In this document: piece by piece, positions 27,688 through 36,914 of the stretch
Numbering within the stretch: position 1 is the first letter of the stretch
Layout of the letters: each line of letters begins with the position of its first letter
Assembly (NCBI GenBank): GCA_039969155.1
Contig: JBDVOJ010000053.1
Coordinates: forward strand, 1 to 64,000
Origin: GCA-002733465 sp039969155
Lineage (GTDB): Bacteria > Pseudomonadota > Gammaproteobacteria > Enterobacterales > Kangiellaceae
Direction of reading: 5' to 3'
Length of the DNA: 64,000 nucleotides
Made by a program: the position numbers and the translations under genes
The notes under the pieces: model-generated
Database searches by the model: none
Seen by the model: only the letters and a program-made list of their open reading frames with translations
What the model was told of the DNA's origin: nothing

Positions 27688-29073
27688 ATGCCGGTATTAG
27701 AGAACTTTGAGAAAGAACATAGTAGCGACCTATTGCACCGTTTAAACGATGCTTTAGAAAGCGGTATGTATGTCCAAGTTCGAGAAATGCTTAACCAATT
27801 GCCCGCGGCTGACGTGGCGCATATGCTTGAGTCAACACCTCCCAAAGAGCGAAAAATGCTCTGGAGGCTACTAGACAGTGAGCGCGAAGGTGAAGTGCTT
27901 CAGTTTCTTAATGAAGAGATTCTAAATGCCTTCGCAGAAGAAATGGAGCCCGCAGATCTAGCTGCTGCAACTGCCAATCTCGATACCGATGATGTGGTTG
28001 ACATATTAGGCGATCTTCCCGATAACGTGACTAAAGAAGTACTCGCTTCGATGAGTTATCAGGATCGTATACGTTTAGAACAAGCGCTCCAATACCCTGA
28101 AGATACTGCTGGCGGTCTGATGAATACCGACACAGTATCGGTAAGACCCACGGTAACTATAGAGGTGGTGCTGCGGTATCTTAGGATGCGAAAAGAACTC
28201 CCCAAAAATACCGACAGTATCTATGTGGTAGACGATCAAGACCTTTTGATTGGTACAGTGCAACTTTCAAGTTTAATTACTAGCCAACCGGAACAACTGG
28301 TAGAAGAAGTATTAAACCAAGAAATTGAAGCGATTCCCGCCGAACTACCTGATGCTGATGTTGCGAGTGTGTTTGAAAGATACGACCTAATATCCGCACC
28401 AGTGGTAGATCAACAAGGAAAGCTATTAGGCCGAATCACCATTGATGACGTTCTCGATGTAATCATTGAAGATGCCGATCACTCTTTGATGAGTATGGCG
28501 GGATTAGATGAGAGTGATGATACTTTTGCTCCAGTATTTACTAGTGCTAAGAGACGAGCTGTTTGGTTGGGGATCAACCTTATTACGGTAATGGTCGCAG
28601 CGTTTGTGATTGGCTTATTCGAGCATACCATCGCCGCTGTGACCGCACTGGCAATCTTGCTGCCAATAGTACCATCCATGGGCGGAATAGCTGGAACTCA
28701 AAGTCTAACATTGGTTATTCGAGGGCTTAGTGTTGGTCACATTAGTAGCAGTAACTTTAGATGGCTAATGATGAAAGAGCTCGGAGTGTCGATCATAAAC
28801 GGTCTTCTTTGGGCATTCGTGGTCGGCGTCTGTGTCTATTTTTGGTTTAGTTTTGTTCAATCCTCTGCGTATGCAGTGCAACTCGGAATAACCATTGCTG
28901 GTGCCATGACAGTGAACTTAATCGCTGGTGCGACGGCTGGAGCACTGTTACCTATGGTAATGACGAAATTGAATATTGACCCAGCGTTATCAGGTGGGGT
29001 TGTGCTGACCACTATCACAGACATGGTTGGTTTTTTTGCCTTTTTAGGCCTAGCAACCTTCTTCTTTATGTGA
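27688..29073 (+). CDS. mgtE: MgtE magnesium transporter
   Basis: A 461-aa protein in the usual MgtE order: N-terminal superhelical domain with DVAHMLESTPPKERK and EMEPADLAAATANLDTDDVVDILGDLP, two CBS domains (YPEDTAGGLMNTDTVSVRPT onward, to LGRITIDDVLDVIIEDAD), and five membrane helices (about 285-460) with the pore-lining segment PIVPSMGGIAGTQSLTLVIRG and GAMTVNLIAG. It is a Mg2+-gated channel that imports Mg2+; the CBS and N domains close it when internal Mg2+ is high. No riboswitch was recognised upstream; TATACT at 27598 is a -10-like hexamer. Confidence 0.97.
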   Translation: MPVLENFEKEHSSDLLHRLNDALESGMYVQVREMLNQLPAADVAHMLESTPPKERKMLWRLLDSEREGEVLQFLNEEILNAFAEEMEPADLAAATANLDTDDVVDILGDLPDNVTKEVLASMSYQDRIRLEQALQYPEDTAGGLMNTDTVSVRPTVTIEVVLRYLRMRKELPKNTDSIYVVDDQDLLIGTVQLSSLITSQPEQLVEEVLNQEIEAIPAELPDADVASVFERYDLISAPVVDQQGKLLGRITIDDVLDVIIEDADHSLMSMAGLDESDDTFAPVFTSAKRRAVWLGINLITVMVAAFVIGLFEHTIAAVTALAILLPIVPSMGGIAGTQSLTLVIRGLSVGHISSSNFRWLMMKELGVSIINGLLWAFVVGVCVYFWFSFVQSSAYAVQLGITIAGAMTVNLIAGATAGALLPMVMTKLNIDPALSGGVVLTTITDMVGFFAFLGLATFFFM

Positions 29074-29104
29074 AACTAATCATTTAATTCTGGTCGATTA
29101 ATCG

Positions 29105-29608
29105 CTAGCAGAACTCTCTCAAGTAATAATTGGTTGGCTCGCCATAAAGCTCTATTTCTTTTTCGAACTGAAAACCTAGACTGATTAATAATCCAATTGA
29201 CGACGGGTTATCCAAAGAAGTCACGGCGCAAATTCTTTTTAGTTTAAGCTGACTATCTGCAACCTCTAGCGCGCCTTTAGCTGCCTCTTTGGCGAAGCCT
29301 TTGCCTGCAAAGCGATCAATTAATGCATAACCGATATCTGGATAATCAAGCTCTGGACGCTTAAGAAGACCACAAGTTCCTATCAATTCGTTTGATCCCT
29401 TAAGTTGAACACAACTCAAGCCAAACCCAAATTGTTGATAACTTGCAATAGGACCATTATCTAAGTATTCGATAGCATCCTTTTTAGTTCTCACACCTTT
29501 GTCCGCAATATTTTTAATAAACGATTCTTGATTAAGCAGCTCAATGATGAACTCAGCGTCATCATGGGTAAGCGGTCTAACTAATAGTCTTTCAGTTAAA
29601 TAATTCAT
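29105..29608 (-). CDS. GNAT N-acetyltransferase (RimJ/RimL-like)
   Basis: A 167-aa acetyltransferase with the RimL-type start LTERLLVRPLTHDDAEFIIELL, CGLLKRPELDYPDIGYALIDRFAGKGFAKEAA (acetyl-CoA binding motif A with GxGxA-like turn) and ICAVTSLDNPSSIGLLISLGF. It transfers an acetyl group from acetyl-CoA to a protein N-terminus or small amine; the substrate is not assignable. Convergent with mgtE. Confidence 0.9.
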   Translation of the reverse strand: MNYLTERLLVRPLTHDDAEFIIELLNQESFIKNIADKGVRTKKDAIEYLDNGPIASYQQFGFGLSCVQLKGSNELIGTCGLLKRPELDYPDIGYALIDRFAGKGFAKEAAKGALEVADSQLKLKRICAVTSLDNPSSIGLLISLGFQFEKEIELYGEPTNYYLREFC

Positions 29609-29675
29609 AGAGTTAATGCTTGAGTTTTGTAGAATAAGATCTGAAATAGTGTTTTCAAAACTATCTAGAAGTCCG

Positions 29676-30122
29676 TTATTTCTTCTTACTTAAAAACCGA
29701 TCGAGGTGATTGGCAAACGCTTGTCGATCGGCTTGACTTAGTGGAGGTGGACCACCGGTGTGTTCACCACTTGCTCGCATAGTATCGAGAAAATCTCTCA
29801 TATTAAGCCGAGCTCGAATATTATCAGCCGTGTGTAACTCTCCTCTGGGACTAATCGCAGAAGCGCCCTTCTCTATGACTTCCGCAGCTAATGGAATATC
29901 GCTGGTTATAACAACATCTCCTGCTTGGCTAAGCCTAACAATTTCATCGTCTGCAACATCAAAGCCTGAACTCACTTGCAGCATTTTGATAAACGGCGAT
30001 TTAGGGACGCTAATATATTGATTAGCCACTAAGGTGGTGAGAGTCTTGGTGCGCGTCGCAGCTTTAAATAAAATCTCTTTAATTGCTACAGGACACGCGT
30101 CGGCATCCACCCAAATATTCAT
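29676..30122 (-). CDS. YaiI/YqxD family protein (DUF188)
   Basis: The 148-aa product matches DUF188: IWVDADACPVAIKEIL at the start, DDEIVRLSQAGDVVITSDIPLAAEVI with the conserved Asp residues, GELHTADNIRARLNMRDFLDTMR and HTGGPPPLSQADRQAFANHLDR. The fold is related to PIN/NYN nuclease-like proteins, and function remains unknown. It starts 12 bases before the end of the following dipeptidase gene's neighbour... the gene lies 11 bases after the M19 dipeptidase gene stop on the same strand, so likely cotranscribed. Confidence 0.95.
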   Translation of the reverse strand: MNIWVDADACPVAIKEILFKAATRTKTLTTLVANQYISVPKSPFIKMLQVSSGFDVADDEIVRLSQAGDVVITSDIPLAAEVIEKGASAISPRGELHTADNIRARLNMRDFLDTMRASGEHTGGPPPLSQADRQAFANHLDRFLSKKK

Positions 30123-30133
30123 TTCAATTCAGC

Positions 30134-31453
30134 TTAATCTTTTGAGCTTTTAGCCGCTTTTGTTTTGGCCGCGTAAGCTTCATTCTGTTTCCAAACTCGA
30201 ATAACATTGCCTGATAAGATTTTAGCTATATCCTGTTCACTATAACCGCGATCAAGAAGTCCCTGAATTAAACCAGGGTAAGTACTCACGTCTTTAAGAC
30301 CTTCTGGTAAGCTATCTCCTACTCCATCATAATCAGAACCAATACCGACGGCATCTATACCTGCTATTTTGACGACATGATCAAAATGATCTAACACATC
30401 TTCTCGGTTAGCATATTTGAATGGGTTTTCTGCTAAGAATTTTTTGGTAAAAGCTTTAACTTCTTCACTGTCCTCAGAAAAATTATTTTCTTTAGCGAAT
30501 TTTTCCACAGCCAGTTTACGAGCATCATAACTTTCGCGTGATTCTTTAGATATAAAAGTCGAGCCGAAATTGATTTGAATAACGCCGCCATTTTTCGCCA
30601 GAAGTTTTATCATATCATCACTCATATTTCGCTCAAACCCCGGAGTAAAGTGACGAGCTGAAGAATGTGACGCGATCGCTGGAACTTTACTGATTTCCAT
30701 TACCTGATAAAAAGCTTCATCCGAAATATGGGAAACATCGACCATAATTCCAAGATTATTCATTTCTACGATTAGCTGTTTTCCAAATTCTGTTAAGCCT
30801 TTGGCTGGGCGCTTTTCATCATACGATGAGTCAGAGATATGATTCGAAAGCGAATGCGACAGAGTGATATATCGGATTCCCCTTTCGTAAAAGTGATTTA
30901 GATTTTCAAGGTTTCCTTCAATAGGCGAACCGTTTTCCATCCCCATGGGAAGCGAAATAATGCCTTTAGCGAAGTTTGCTTCAACATCAGCAACGCTGTA
31001 TGCAAGTGCATATTTATCAGGCGAGTCATTAACAATTTTTTCGACGCCATCAATTAGCTTGTCGGCTAACTCTTTACTTCCGCCACCTTCGAACTCCAAC
31101 TTAGCCGGAATATAGATCGACATAAAAGGAGCGTCTAAGCCACCAGCCACAGCTCGAGGGTAATCAAAATCACCGCTCTTGGTTGCATGGCTAACATCTT
31201 CGTATTGCTCTTCTAACCGGTATGGCACGTCGATATGCCCATCAGTGATAATATATTTTTTGGCGATTTCAATAGCAGTCAATGGTTTACTTGTTTCTGT
31301 CGCTTCTACTGCTTGAACTTCGGTTTGCTCTTTCACCACCTTTGAGTCAGTTGAATCTTGACAGGCTGTGGTTAACGCAACAATGGTGCTAAGGATGGTG
31401 AGTTTATAGAATTTTGCCAGTTGGCTGCTGGCAGGCAATACATTAAGAGACAT
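30134..31453 (-). CDS. M19 dipeptidase, lipoprotein
   Basis: A 439-aa M19 zinc dipeptidase exported as a lipoprotein (lipobox TTAC, Cys31). Metal ligands and substrate motifs: TDGHIDVPYRL, MGMENGSPI, DVSHISDEA, ASHSSARHFTPG and GIGSDYDGVGD. It differs clearly from the membrane-anchored M19 protein at 13451 in its extension with GGGSKELADKL and the long helix AVEKFAKENNFSEDSEEV. It would act in the periplasm or at an outer leaflet on dipeptides. Followed closely by the DUF188 gene. Confidence 0.94.
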   Translation of the reverse strand: MSLNVLPASSQLAKFYKLTILSTIVALTTACQDSTDSKVVKEQTEVQAVEATETSKPLTAIEIAKKYIITDGHIDVPYRLEEQYEDVSHATKSGDFDYPRAVAGGLDAPFMSIYIPAKLEFEGGGSKELADKLIDGVEKIVNDSPDKYALAYSVADVEANFAKGIISLPMGMENGSPIEGNLENLNHFYERGIRYITLSHSLSNHISDSSYDEKRPAKGLTEFGKQLIVEMNNLGIMVDVSHISDEAFYQVMEISKVPAIASHSSARHFTPGFERNMSDDMIKLLAKNGGVIQINFGSTFISKESRESYDARKLAVEKFAKENNFSEDSEEVKAFTKKFLAENPFKYANREDVLDHFDHVVKIAGIDAVGIGSDYDGVGDSLPEGLKDVSTYPGLIQGLLDRGYSEQDIAKILSGNVIRVWKQNEAYAAKTKAAKSSKD

Positions 31454-31665
31454 GACATGAAACCTATATTAATTATGAATAGGGTAACTGTGCCGCTGAA
31501 TGGTGAGAATGTCAAATAACACTGTGTACACAATGACAATATAAATAAAAGTGCTTATTATTTATACAACTAAAAACAAAACAATCGACTTACCATCTTC
31601 GTGATAGCTGATTTGCTTCTTAGTACTAACTTTTTCTGAAGAACTAAGTGCTGACTTCGAAGAGT

Positions 31666-31950
31666 TTAAATAAGATCTACCGCTAGGATCGACCAAACGA
31701 GGATTAACGCTAATAGTAAAGTCACCGCAATAAAAACTTGGCGTCTTTTCCCTGGCAAAAGCTTAACCAACAACTCATAACTGTAGCCAAACACAATCAA
31801 AAGTATTCCAGCAACCAGAAAGTCACCCACTTGCCATGAAACTTCACTAGTAAATTGCATAGCAATGAATGGGATCAGTAATAGTGTTAAGGTGATGATC
31901 ACAACGCGAGTAATCTGCTTTCTAGAAATAGCGATAATTGCTAAGCTCAT
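31666..31950 (-). CDS. Small three-segment membrane protein
   Basis: Not recognised. The 94-aa product has three hydrophobic segments (about 17-33, 42-60, 72-90) and a basic loop (KLLPGKRRQ) before the last, with no motif of a named family. It lies just beyond the end of der on the same strand (35 bases), so it may be the last gene of the yfgM-bamB-der operon. Confidence 0.7.
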   Translation of the reverse strand: MSLAIIAISRKQITRVVIITLTLLLIPFIAMQFTSEVSWQVGDFLVAGILLIVFGYSYELLVKLLPGKRRQVFIAVTLLLALILVWSILAVDLI

Positions 31951-31985
31951 AGTTTCCTCACCTAGACTTCTAATAGCGGCCCTTA

Positions 31986-33425
31986 CTAATACTTACGTTT
32001 GGTCATTTTCTTACTACGACTTCGATTACGTCGTGACTTTTCCATTAACTCTTTGGTGACTTTAACTTTTTTACCTTCAAACGGATTAGCACTTTCTTTA
32101 AGCTCAAATTTTATCGGTGTACCAACAATTTTAAGTGCTTCGCGAAAGCCTTTTTCTAAATAACGAATATAAGATTTAGGCAAAGATTTAGTTTGATTTC
32201 CATGGATAACAATTCTTGGTGGATTATGGCCGCCGGGATGAGCGTATCGAAGTTTAGCTTTAAATCGCCCTTTTGCAGGCGGTTGATGTTTGGAGACAAT
32301 TAACTCCAAGATTCGTGTTAATTTAGAAGCGGACATAGTGACTCTTGCACCAGCATATGCTTCATCCACCGCTTCCCAAAGGTGTCCGACGTTGGTGCCA
32401 TGTAGTGCCGAAATATATTTTATTCGAGCAAAATCAGCAAAGTATAACCGCCGGGCAATGGCTTCTTTTACATCGTTGCGCTTATCCTCGGACATATTAT
32501 CCCATTTGTTAACACCTAGAACCAACGAACGGCCTGCATCAATAGCAAATCCGAGGAGGTTTAAGTCTTGTTCTGTGATGCCTTCTCGCGCATCAAAAAT
32601 CATTACCACAACATTCGCATCATTGATTGCTTGTAATGTCTTTAAAACCGAAAACTTTTCCACTGCCTCATGAACTTTTCCGCGCTTCCTAACCCCGGCC
32701 GTATCGATCAAGGTATATTGTTTCTCGCGCCGCTCCATCTCAATATAAATAGAATCTCGGGTCGTTCCAGGCATGTCATATACAACAACTCGTTCTTCAC
32801 CTAGCATACGATTAACGAGAGTCGACTTTCCAACATTTGGACGCCCAATAATGGCTAGTTTTGGTCCTTTAGTTGAATCGCCTTTGTCTTCGGAATCCTC
32901 AAGCTGCTCTGCTTGATTACTCTTTAATAAATCCGCCACCGCAGGGAAAATTACATCATCAATTAATCGATTAACACCACGACCGTGCGCAGCCGCAATT
33001 GCAGAAATAGACTCGAATCCCATGGAATAAAAGTCGGACAACACGGTATTTTGATCTAAGCCGTCGACTTTGTTGACGACTAAGTGAATCTTTTTGTTTT
33101 CAGCTCTAAGCTGTTGTGCAAAGGACTCATCGGTCGGCGTTAAGCCTTCTCTTGCGTTAACAATAAATAGAGTTATATCCGCTTCTTTAACAGCCTGCAT
33201 CGACTGTTCCGCCATTAGCCCATCGACACCGACTTCTCCTCCAGTAATACCACCCGTGTCAATAATAATAAAAGGCTGGTCGCTAAACGTGGCATGGCCA
33301 TATTGGCGATCGCGAGTGAGTCCCGGAAGATCGGCTACTAAAGCATCCCGAGTTCGAGTAAATCGATTAAAGAGTGTTGACTTGCCAACATTGGGTCGTC
33401 CGACAAGTGCGATTACAGGTAACAT
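31986..33425 (-). CDS. der: Ribosome biogenesis GTPase Der
   Basis: Der (EngA) is an essential GTPase needed for 50S subunit assembly. It has two GTPase domains, each with the G1 motif GRPNVGKST (residues about 8-16 and 191-199 of the 479-aa form), NKVD and NKWD G4 motifs, and a C-terminal KH-like domain with GHNPPRIVIHGNQ. The N-terminus by family is MLPVIALVGRPNVGKST, giving a start at 33425; the frame is open upstream to 33455. The C-terminal tail is basic (KSRRNRSRSKK). Confidence 0.98.
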   Translation of the reverse strand: MLPVIALVGRPNVGKSTLFNRFTRTRDALVADLPGLTRDRQYGHATFSDQPFIIIDTGGITGGEVGVDGLMAEQSMQAVKEADITLFIVNAREGLTPTDESFAQQLRAENKKIHLVVNKVDGLDQNTVLSDFYSMGFESISAIAAAHGRGVNRLIDDVIFPAVADLLKSNQAEQLEDSEDKGDSTKGPKLAIIGRPNVGKSTLVNRMLGEERVVVYDMPGTTRDSIYIEMERREKQYTLIDTAGVRKRGKVHEAVEKFSVLKTLQAINDANVVVMIFDAREGITEQDLNLLGFAIDAGRSLVLGVNKWDNMSEDKRNDVKEAIARRLYFADFARIKYISALHGTNVGHLWEAVDEAYAGARVTMSASKLTRILELIVSKHQPPAKGRFKAKLRYAHPGGHNPPRIVIHGNQTKSLPKSYIRYLEKGFREALKIVGTPIKFELKESANPFEGKKVKVTKELMEKSRRNRSRSKKMTKRKY

Positions 33426-33510
33426 TTTTTTCCACCATCGTTGCCGCTTTAACAACTATAAAAAGCGACAACGTTTTGCTTAACTCAAAGAATTAAATTC
33501 TCGCGAGTCG

Positions 33511-34653
33511 TTATTTAGATTTTCTCTTGATTGCAACAAGCTCGCCATCTCTAGTATACATGATAGCTTTGTCACCTATTATTAGCGGTACTGCGGAGAT
33601 TCCGCTGGAGTCAATGTGTTCACGGCTTACAATCTCGCCGGTGCGTATTGACATCCAGTGAACGTAGCCCTCGAAATCACCAGCAATCGCATATTCGCCA
33701 AGAACGCCTGGTGTGGTCAACTGACGTCTATGAAGATCTTTCTGCGTCCAAATGATAACGCCATTAGCACGATTAACTGCACTTAAATAACTATTTTCGT
33801 GGGTAACGAATAGCAACAATTCTCCGACCGCCATATCTTGAAAAGTCGACAATTCTCTTTGCCATTGAAACTCACCATTTCTCAGATCAAGAGCGGCTAA
33901 ATTACCATTAAATGAACCAATATAAATCGTAGGACCGATAACTAAAGGTTTCAAGTCCACATCGACTAGTCGCTGAATTTCAGAACTGCCTAACGGTGTT
34001 GCAATTCTTTTCTCCCAAGCAGGTTGACCATTAGAAAGTAAGAAAACCGATAATTTGCCGTTAGCAAACCCTGAAATAACCCCACCACTTGCAATCACCG
34101 GCGCTGAATTACCCCGCAAGGTTAGCGCTGGCAGCGATTCATCATAAAACCATTTCTGTTCGCCTGTTTTAGCATCAAACGCATAGACTTTTCCATCGAC
34201 GGTTCTGACAGCAACATGACCTTCACCAATCGCTGGGCTCGAAATCACTTCACTCGAGACCTGAGCACGCCAGATCTCTTCTCCAGTTTCCGCGTCAAGC
34301 ACTAAAACTTCACCTTGACTAGTACCGACCGCGACTATTCTATTAGCAACAGCTGGGCCTCCAGCGATAGGAAGTTCCGAATTAGTTTCCCAAATGATTT
34401 TTCCATTGTCTGGATTGACCGCCGCCACTTTGCCTTCACTGTCAGCAATATATATTTTCTTGTAAGCGTATACCGGAGAAATCTTACCCGATCGTTCGCC
34501 AAGCCCATCACCAATGTCAGTAGACCAAAGAACTTGGGTTTCAAATTGATTCTCTATATCTACCAATGGATTTGGTAAATATAAATCTTCATCGTCGCTA
34601 CAACCAGACAGTAAAAGAGCTGCGGCTACAATTGCAATTATAGGCAACCGCAT
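33511..34653 (-). CDS. bamB: Outer membrane assembly lipoprotein BamB
   Basis: BamB is the beta-propeller lipoprotein of the BAM complex, which inserts beta-barrel proteins into the outer membrane. The lipobox is LLSGC (Cys18) and the body is made of PQQ-like repeats such as VAAVNPDNGKIIWETN, VLVLDAETGEEIWRAQVSSEVISSPAI and VYAFDAKTGEQKWFYDES. 380 aa is the normal length. Its ATG overlaps the yfgM stop by one base (TAATG), so the two are translationally coupled. Confidence 0.97.
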   Translation of the reverse strand: MRLPIIAIVAAALLLSGCSDDEDLYLPNPLVDIENQFETQVLWSTDIGDGLGERSGKISPVYAYKKIYIADSEGKVAAVNPDNGKIIWETNSELPIAGGPAVANRIVAVGTSQGEVLVLDAETGEEIWRAQVSSEVISSPAIGEGHVAVRTVDGKVYAFDAKTGEQKWFYDESLPALTLRGNSAPVIASGGVISGFANGKLSVFLLSNGQPAWEKRIATPLGSSEIQRLVDVDLKPLVIGPTIYIGSFNGNLAALDLRNGEFQWQRELSTFQDMAVGELLLFVTHENSYLSAVNRANGVIIWTQKDLHRRQLTTPGVLGEYAIAGDFEGYVHWMSIRTGEIVSREHIDSSGISAVPLIIGDKAIMYTRDGELVAIKRKSK

Positions 34654-35369
34654 TATTCGGTAGCCTCTTGCGTTTCTGCTGGCTCTTCAGTGGCTGATTC
34701 TTCTACTTCAGATTCCTGAGCTGGCGCTTCTTCTACAACGCGATCAACAGCAGCTAGTTCTTCAATTAATAATTTTAGAGTTGGATGTGAGCTAGTGGCC
34801 TGGCCTAAATTGTCCGCCGCTTGATAGGCTTCTAATGCCTCAGGCTTTTTCCCTAAAGCAAATAACGCATCACCTTTTACCATGCTTGCTACTTCAAAAT
34901 ATCCTGACTCATTATCAAACTGCAATAACGGCAGTGCTTGCTCCGCTTTTTCCTGTGCGATCAAAATTCTAGCCAATCGTATTTTGGCAATATTGCTTAG
35001 TTCATTACTGGCATGCTTGTCTATAACCCAGCTTAATTCTGTAGCGGCTTTGTCTAAGTCTTTTTCATCGACCGCGATTTTAGCCAAATGAAATGACGAT
35101 AAAATAGCGTAACTTGAATCAGGGAACTGTAGCTTCACTTCTTTAGCCGCGTCAGCTAGCTTAGCTTTATCGGCGCCTTCAAGTTGCTCGGTAACCTGTA
35201 CATAAAGATTAGAAGCAGATTCTTGATAGGCGACTTGTTGTTCTGTCCAATATCGATAGCCAAAAAAACCTGATAAGCCTAAAACAGCGCCAATAATTAA
35301 TGGCGTTCCGTTGTCCTTCCACCATTCTTTTAGCTGCTCTACTTGTTGTTCTTCAGTAAGGTTTGACAC
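34653..35369 (-). CDS. yfgM: YfgM-type TPR ancillary secretion protein
   Basis: The 238-aa protein has a short cytoplasmic start (EEQQVEQLKEWWKDNG), one membrane segment (about 21-40) and periplasmic TPR-like repeats, with a Glu-rich tail (SEVEESATEEPAETQE). YfgM works at the SecYEG translocon with PpiD in E. coli. Start is GTG at 35369. It sits between hisS and bamB in the order known across gammaproteobacteria. Confidence 0.93.
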   Translation of the reverse strand: MSNLTEEQQVEQLKEWWKDNGTPLIIGAVLGLSGFFGYRYWTEQQVAYQESASNLYVQVTEQLEGADKAKLADAAKEVKLQFPDSSYAILSSFHLAKIAVDEKDLDKAATELSWVIDKHASNELSNIAKIRLARILIAQEKAEQALPLLQFDNESGYFEVASMVKGDALFALGKKPEALEAYQAADNLGQATSSHPTLKLLIEELAAVDRVVEEAPAQESEVEESATEEPAETQEATE

Positions 35370-35477
35370 GTTATACTCCTAAATTCTAATTTCTGTAATC
35401 TGTATTTTAATTTCTTGGTGCTTAATTTGAGGTTGGCTGTTATCAACTAATCGTCAAAACACTCAACCGCTCCGTTA

Positions 35478-36752
35478 TTATATAAGTCCACTCAGTTGCT
35501 GCTTTAGTTCAACTTGGGACAAGTTAATCTGAGCCTTTTGCTCTCTTAAGAACTTAATCGCAACACTTTGTTGCTTCACTTCGTCTTCGCCCAAAATGAG
35601 CGCTAGCTTAGCTTCTGATTTGTCTGCTTTTTTCAGCTGCTTCTTGAAATTTCCACCACCACAATGAAGTTGTAGCTTTAAATTCGGTAATTGCTCTCTT
35701 AATTCCTCAGCAAGGACTAGCCCAGCATTTTCGGCTTGTTCACCAAGGGTGCATAAATAGACATCGGTTTTGGTCGAAAGTTTATCTTTAAATGATTCTT
35801 GATTTTGTAGCAGTAAAATTATTCGCTCCAACCCCATCGCAAAACCGCAGCCGAAATTAGCTTGTCCGCCCAATTGCTCAACCAGACCGTCATAACGCCC
35901 ACCAGCACAAATGGTTCCTTGAGCCCCTAAATCAGTTGTTACCCACTCAAATACCGTACGATTATAATAATCAAGACCGCGCACTAAATTAGGGTTAATT
36001 ACATAAGGAATCCCAAGCGCTGTGAGCTTTGCGCAGAGGTTTTCAAAATGAATTTTAGATTCATCATCAAGGTGAGCCATCAGTTTGGGCGCCTTTTCAA
36101 CCACCTCTTTCATGGCAGGATTCTTAGTATCGAGGATTCTAAGTGGGTTGGACTTTAATCTCCGCTGACTGTCAGCATCGAGTTGTTCATTATTCTCTTC
36201 AAAATAAGTTACAAGCTTCTGTTTGTAGTCTTCTCTTGCTTGGTTACTACCTAAAGAATTAATTTGTAGCTCTACATCTTGTATACCTAGTTTTTTCCAT
36301 AGACGAGCCGTTAAAGCGATGATTTCGGCGTCGATATCTGGACCTTGGAACCCAAACGTTTCCAATCCAAACTGGTGAAACTGACGGTATCGACCTTTTT
36401 GAGGCCTTTCTCTACGAAACATTGGCCCCATATACCACAATCTCTGTTGTTGGTTATACAATAAACCATGTTGAATACCTGCTCGCACGCAAGAAGCGGT
36501 TCCTTCGGGCCTGAGGGTTAAGCTGTCTTCCCCTTTATCAACAAAGGTGTACATCTCTTTCTCAACGATGTCTGTCACTTCGCCAATGGAGCGGCAAAAT
36601 AGTTGAGTATTCTCAACGATAGGCATACGAATTTCCGAATAACCGTAGCTATCGGTAAGTTGTCGTAAACATGCCTCCAGAAAATGCCAAGCCGGCGAAT
36701 CCTCTGGCAAGATGTCATTCATACCTTTGACTGATTGAAAAGATTTGCTCAC
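35478..36752 (-). CDS. hisS: Histidyl-tRNA synthetase
   Basis: A class II synthetase that charges tRNA-His. Visible: motif 2 region MFRRERPQKGRYRQFHQFG, RPEGTASCVRAG, RGLDYYNRTVFEW, and AGGRYDGLVEQLGG, with the anticodon-binding domain at the end. The start is taken as GTG at 36752, because the family N-terminus reads like SKSFQSVKGMNDILPED; a TTG 42 bases upstream is in frame but unlikely. First gene of the hisS-yfgM-bamB-der order, here not preceded by ispG. Confidence 0.97.
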   Translation of the reverse strand: MSKSFQSVKGMNDILPEDSPAWHFLEACLRQLTDSYGYSEIRMPIVENTQLFCRSIGEVTDIVEKEMYTFVDKGEDSLTLRPEGTASCVRAGIQHGLLYNQQQRLWYMGPMFRRERPQKGRYRQFHQFGLETFGFQGPDIDAEIIALTARLWKKLGIQDVELQINSLGSNQAREDYKQKLVTYFEENNEQLDADSQRRLKSNPLRILDTKNPAMKEVVEKAPKLMAHLDDESKIHFENLCAKLTALGIPYVINPNLVRGLDYYNRTVFEWVTTDLGAQGTICAGGRYDGLVEQLGGQANFGCGFAMGLERIILLLQNQESFKDKLSTKTDVYLCTLGEQAENAGLVLAEELREQLPNLKLQLHCGGGNFKKQLKKADKSEAKLALILGEDEVKQQSVAIKFLREQKAQINLSQVELKQQLSGLI

Positions 36753-36834
36753 AATAAAACGGCCACTGAACCCTGCTAAAAATCGAACGCGCAATTATAA
36801 CGGAAAACAACTGGGAAAACAGCGATAATTGGCC

Positions 36835-36914
36835 TTATTTAGCCGGATCGGGAGCTTTCTGGAGTTGATGCCAATTAGCTTCGGCCAGATCACCTTCTAA
36901 GGGTCGAAATTTTA
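36835..36914 (-). pseudogene. Possible remnant of a coding 3' end
   Basis: Between hisS and the next gene a minus-strand frame without start reads FRPLEGDLAEANWHQLQKAP and ends at a TAA (36835-36837). It looks coding-like and locally more GC-rich than nearby intergenic DNA, but is only about 29 codons and its family is unknown. It overlaps the stop of the gene at 36912. It may be chance. Confidence 0.3.

Noticed and set aside
32290..32673. 127-codon ORF opposite der
   Set aside because: Antisense shadow of a conserved GTPase gene.
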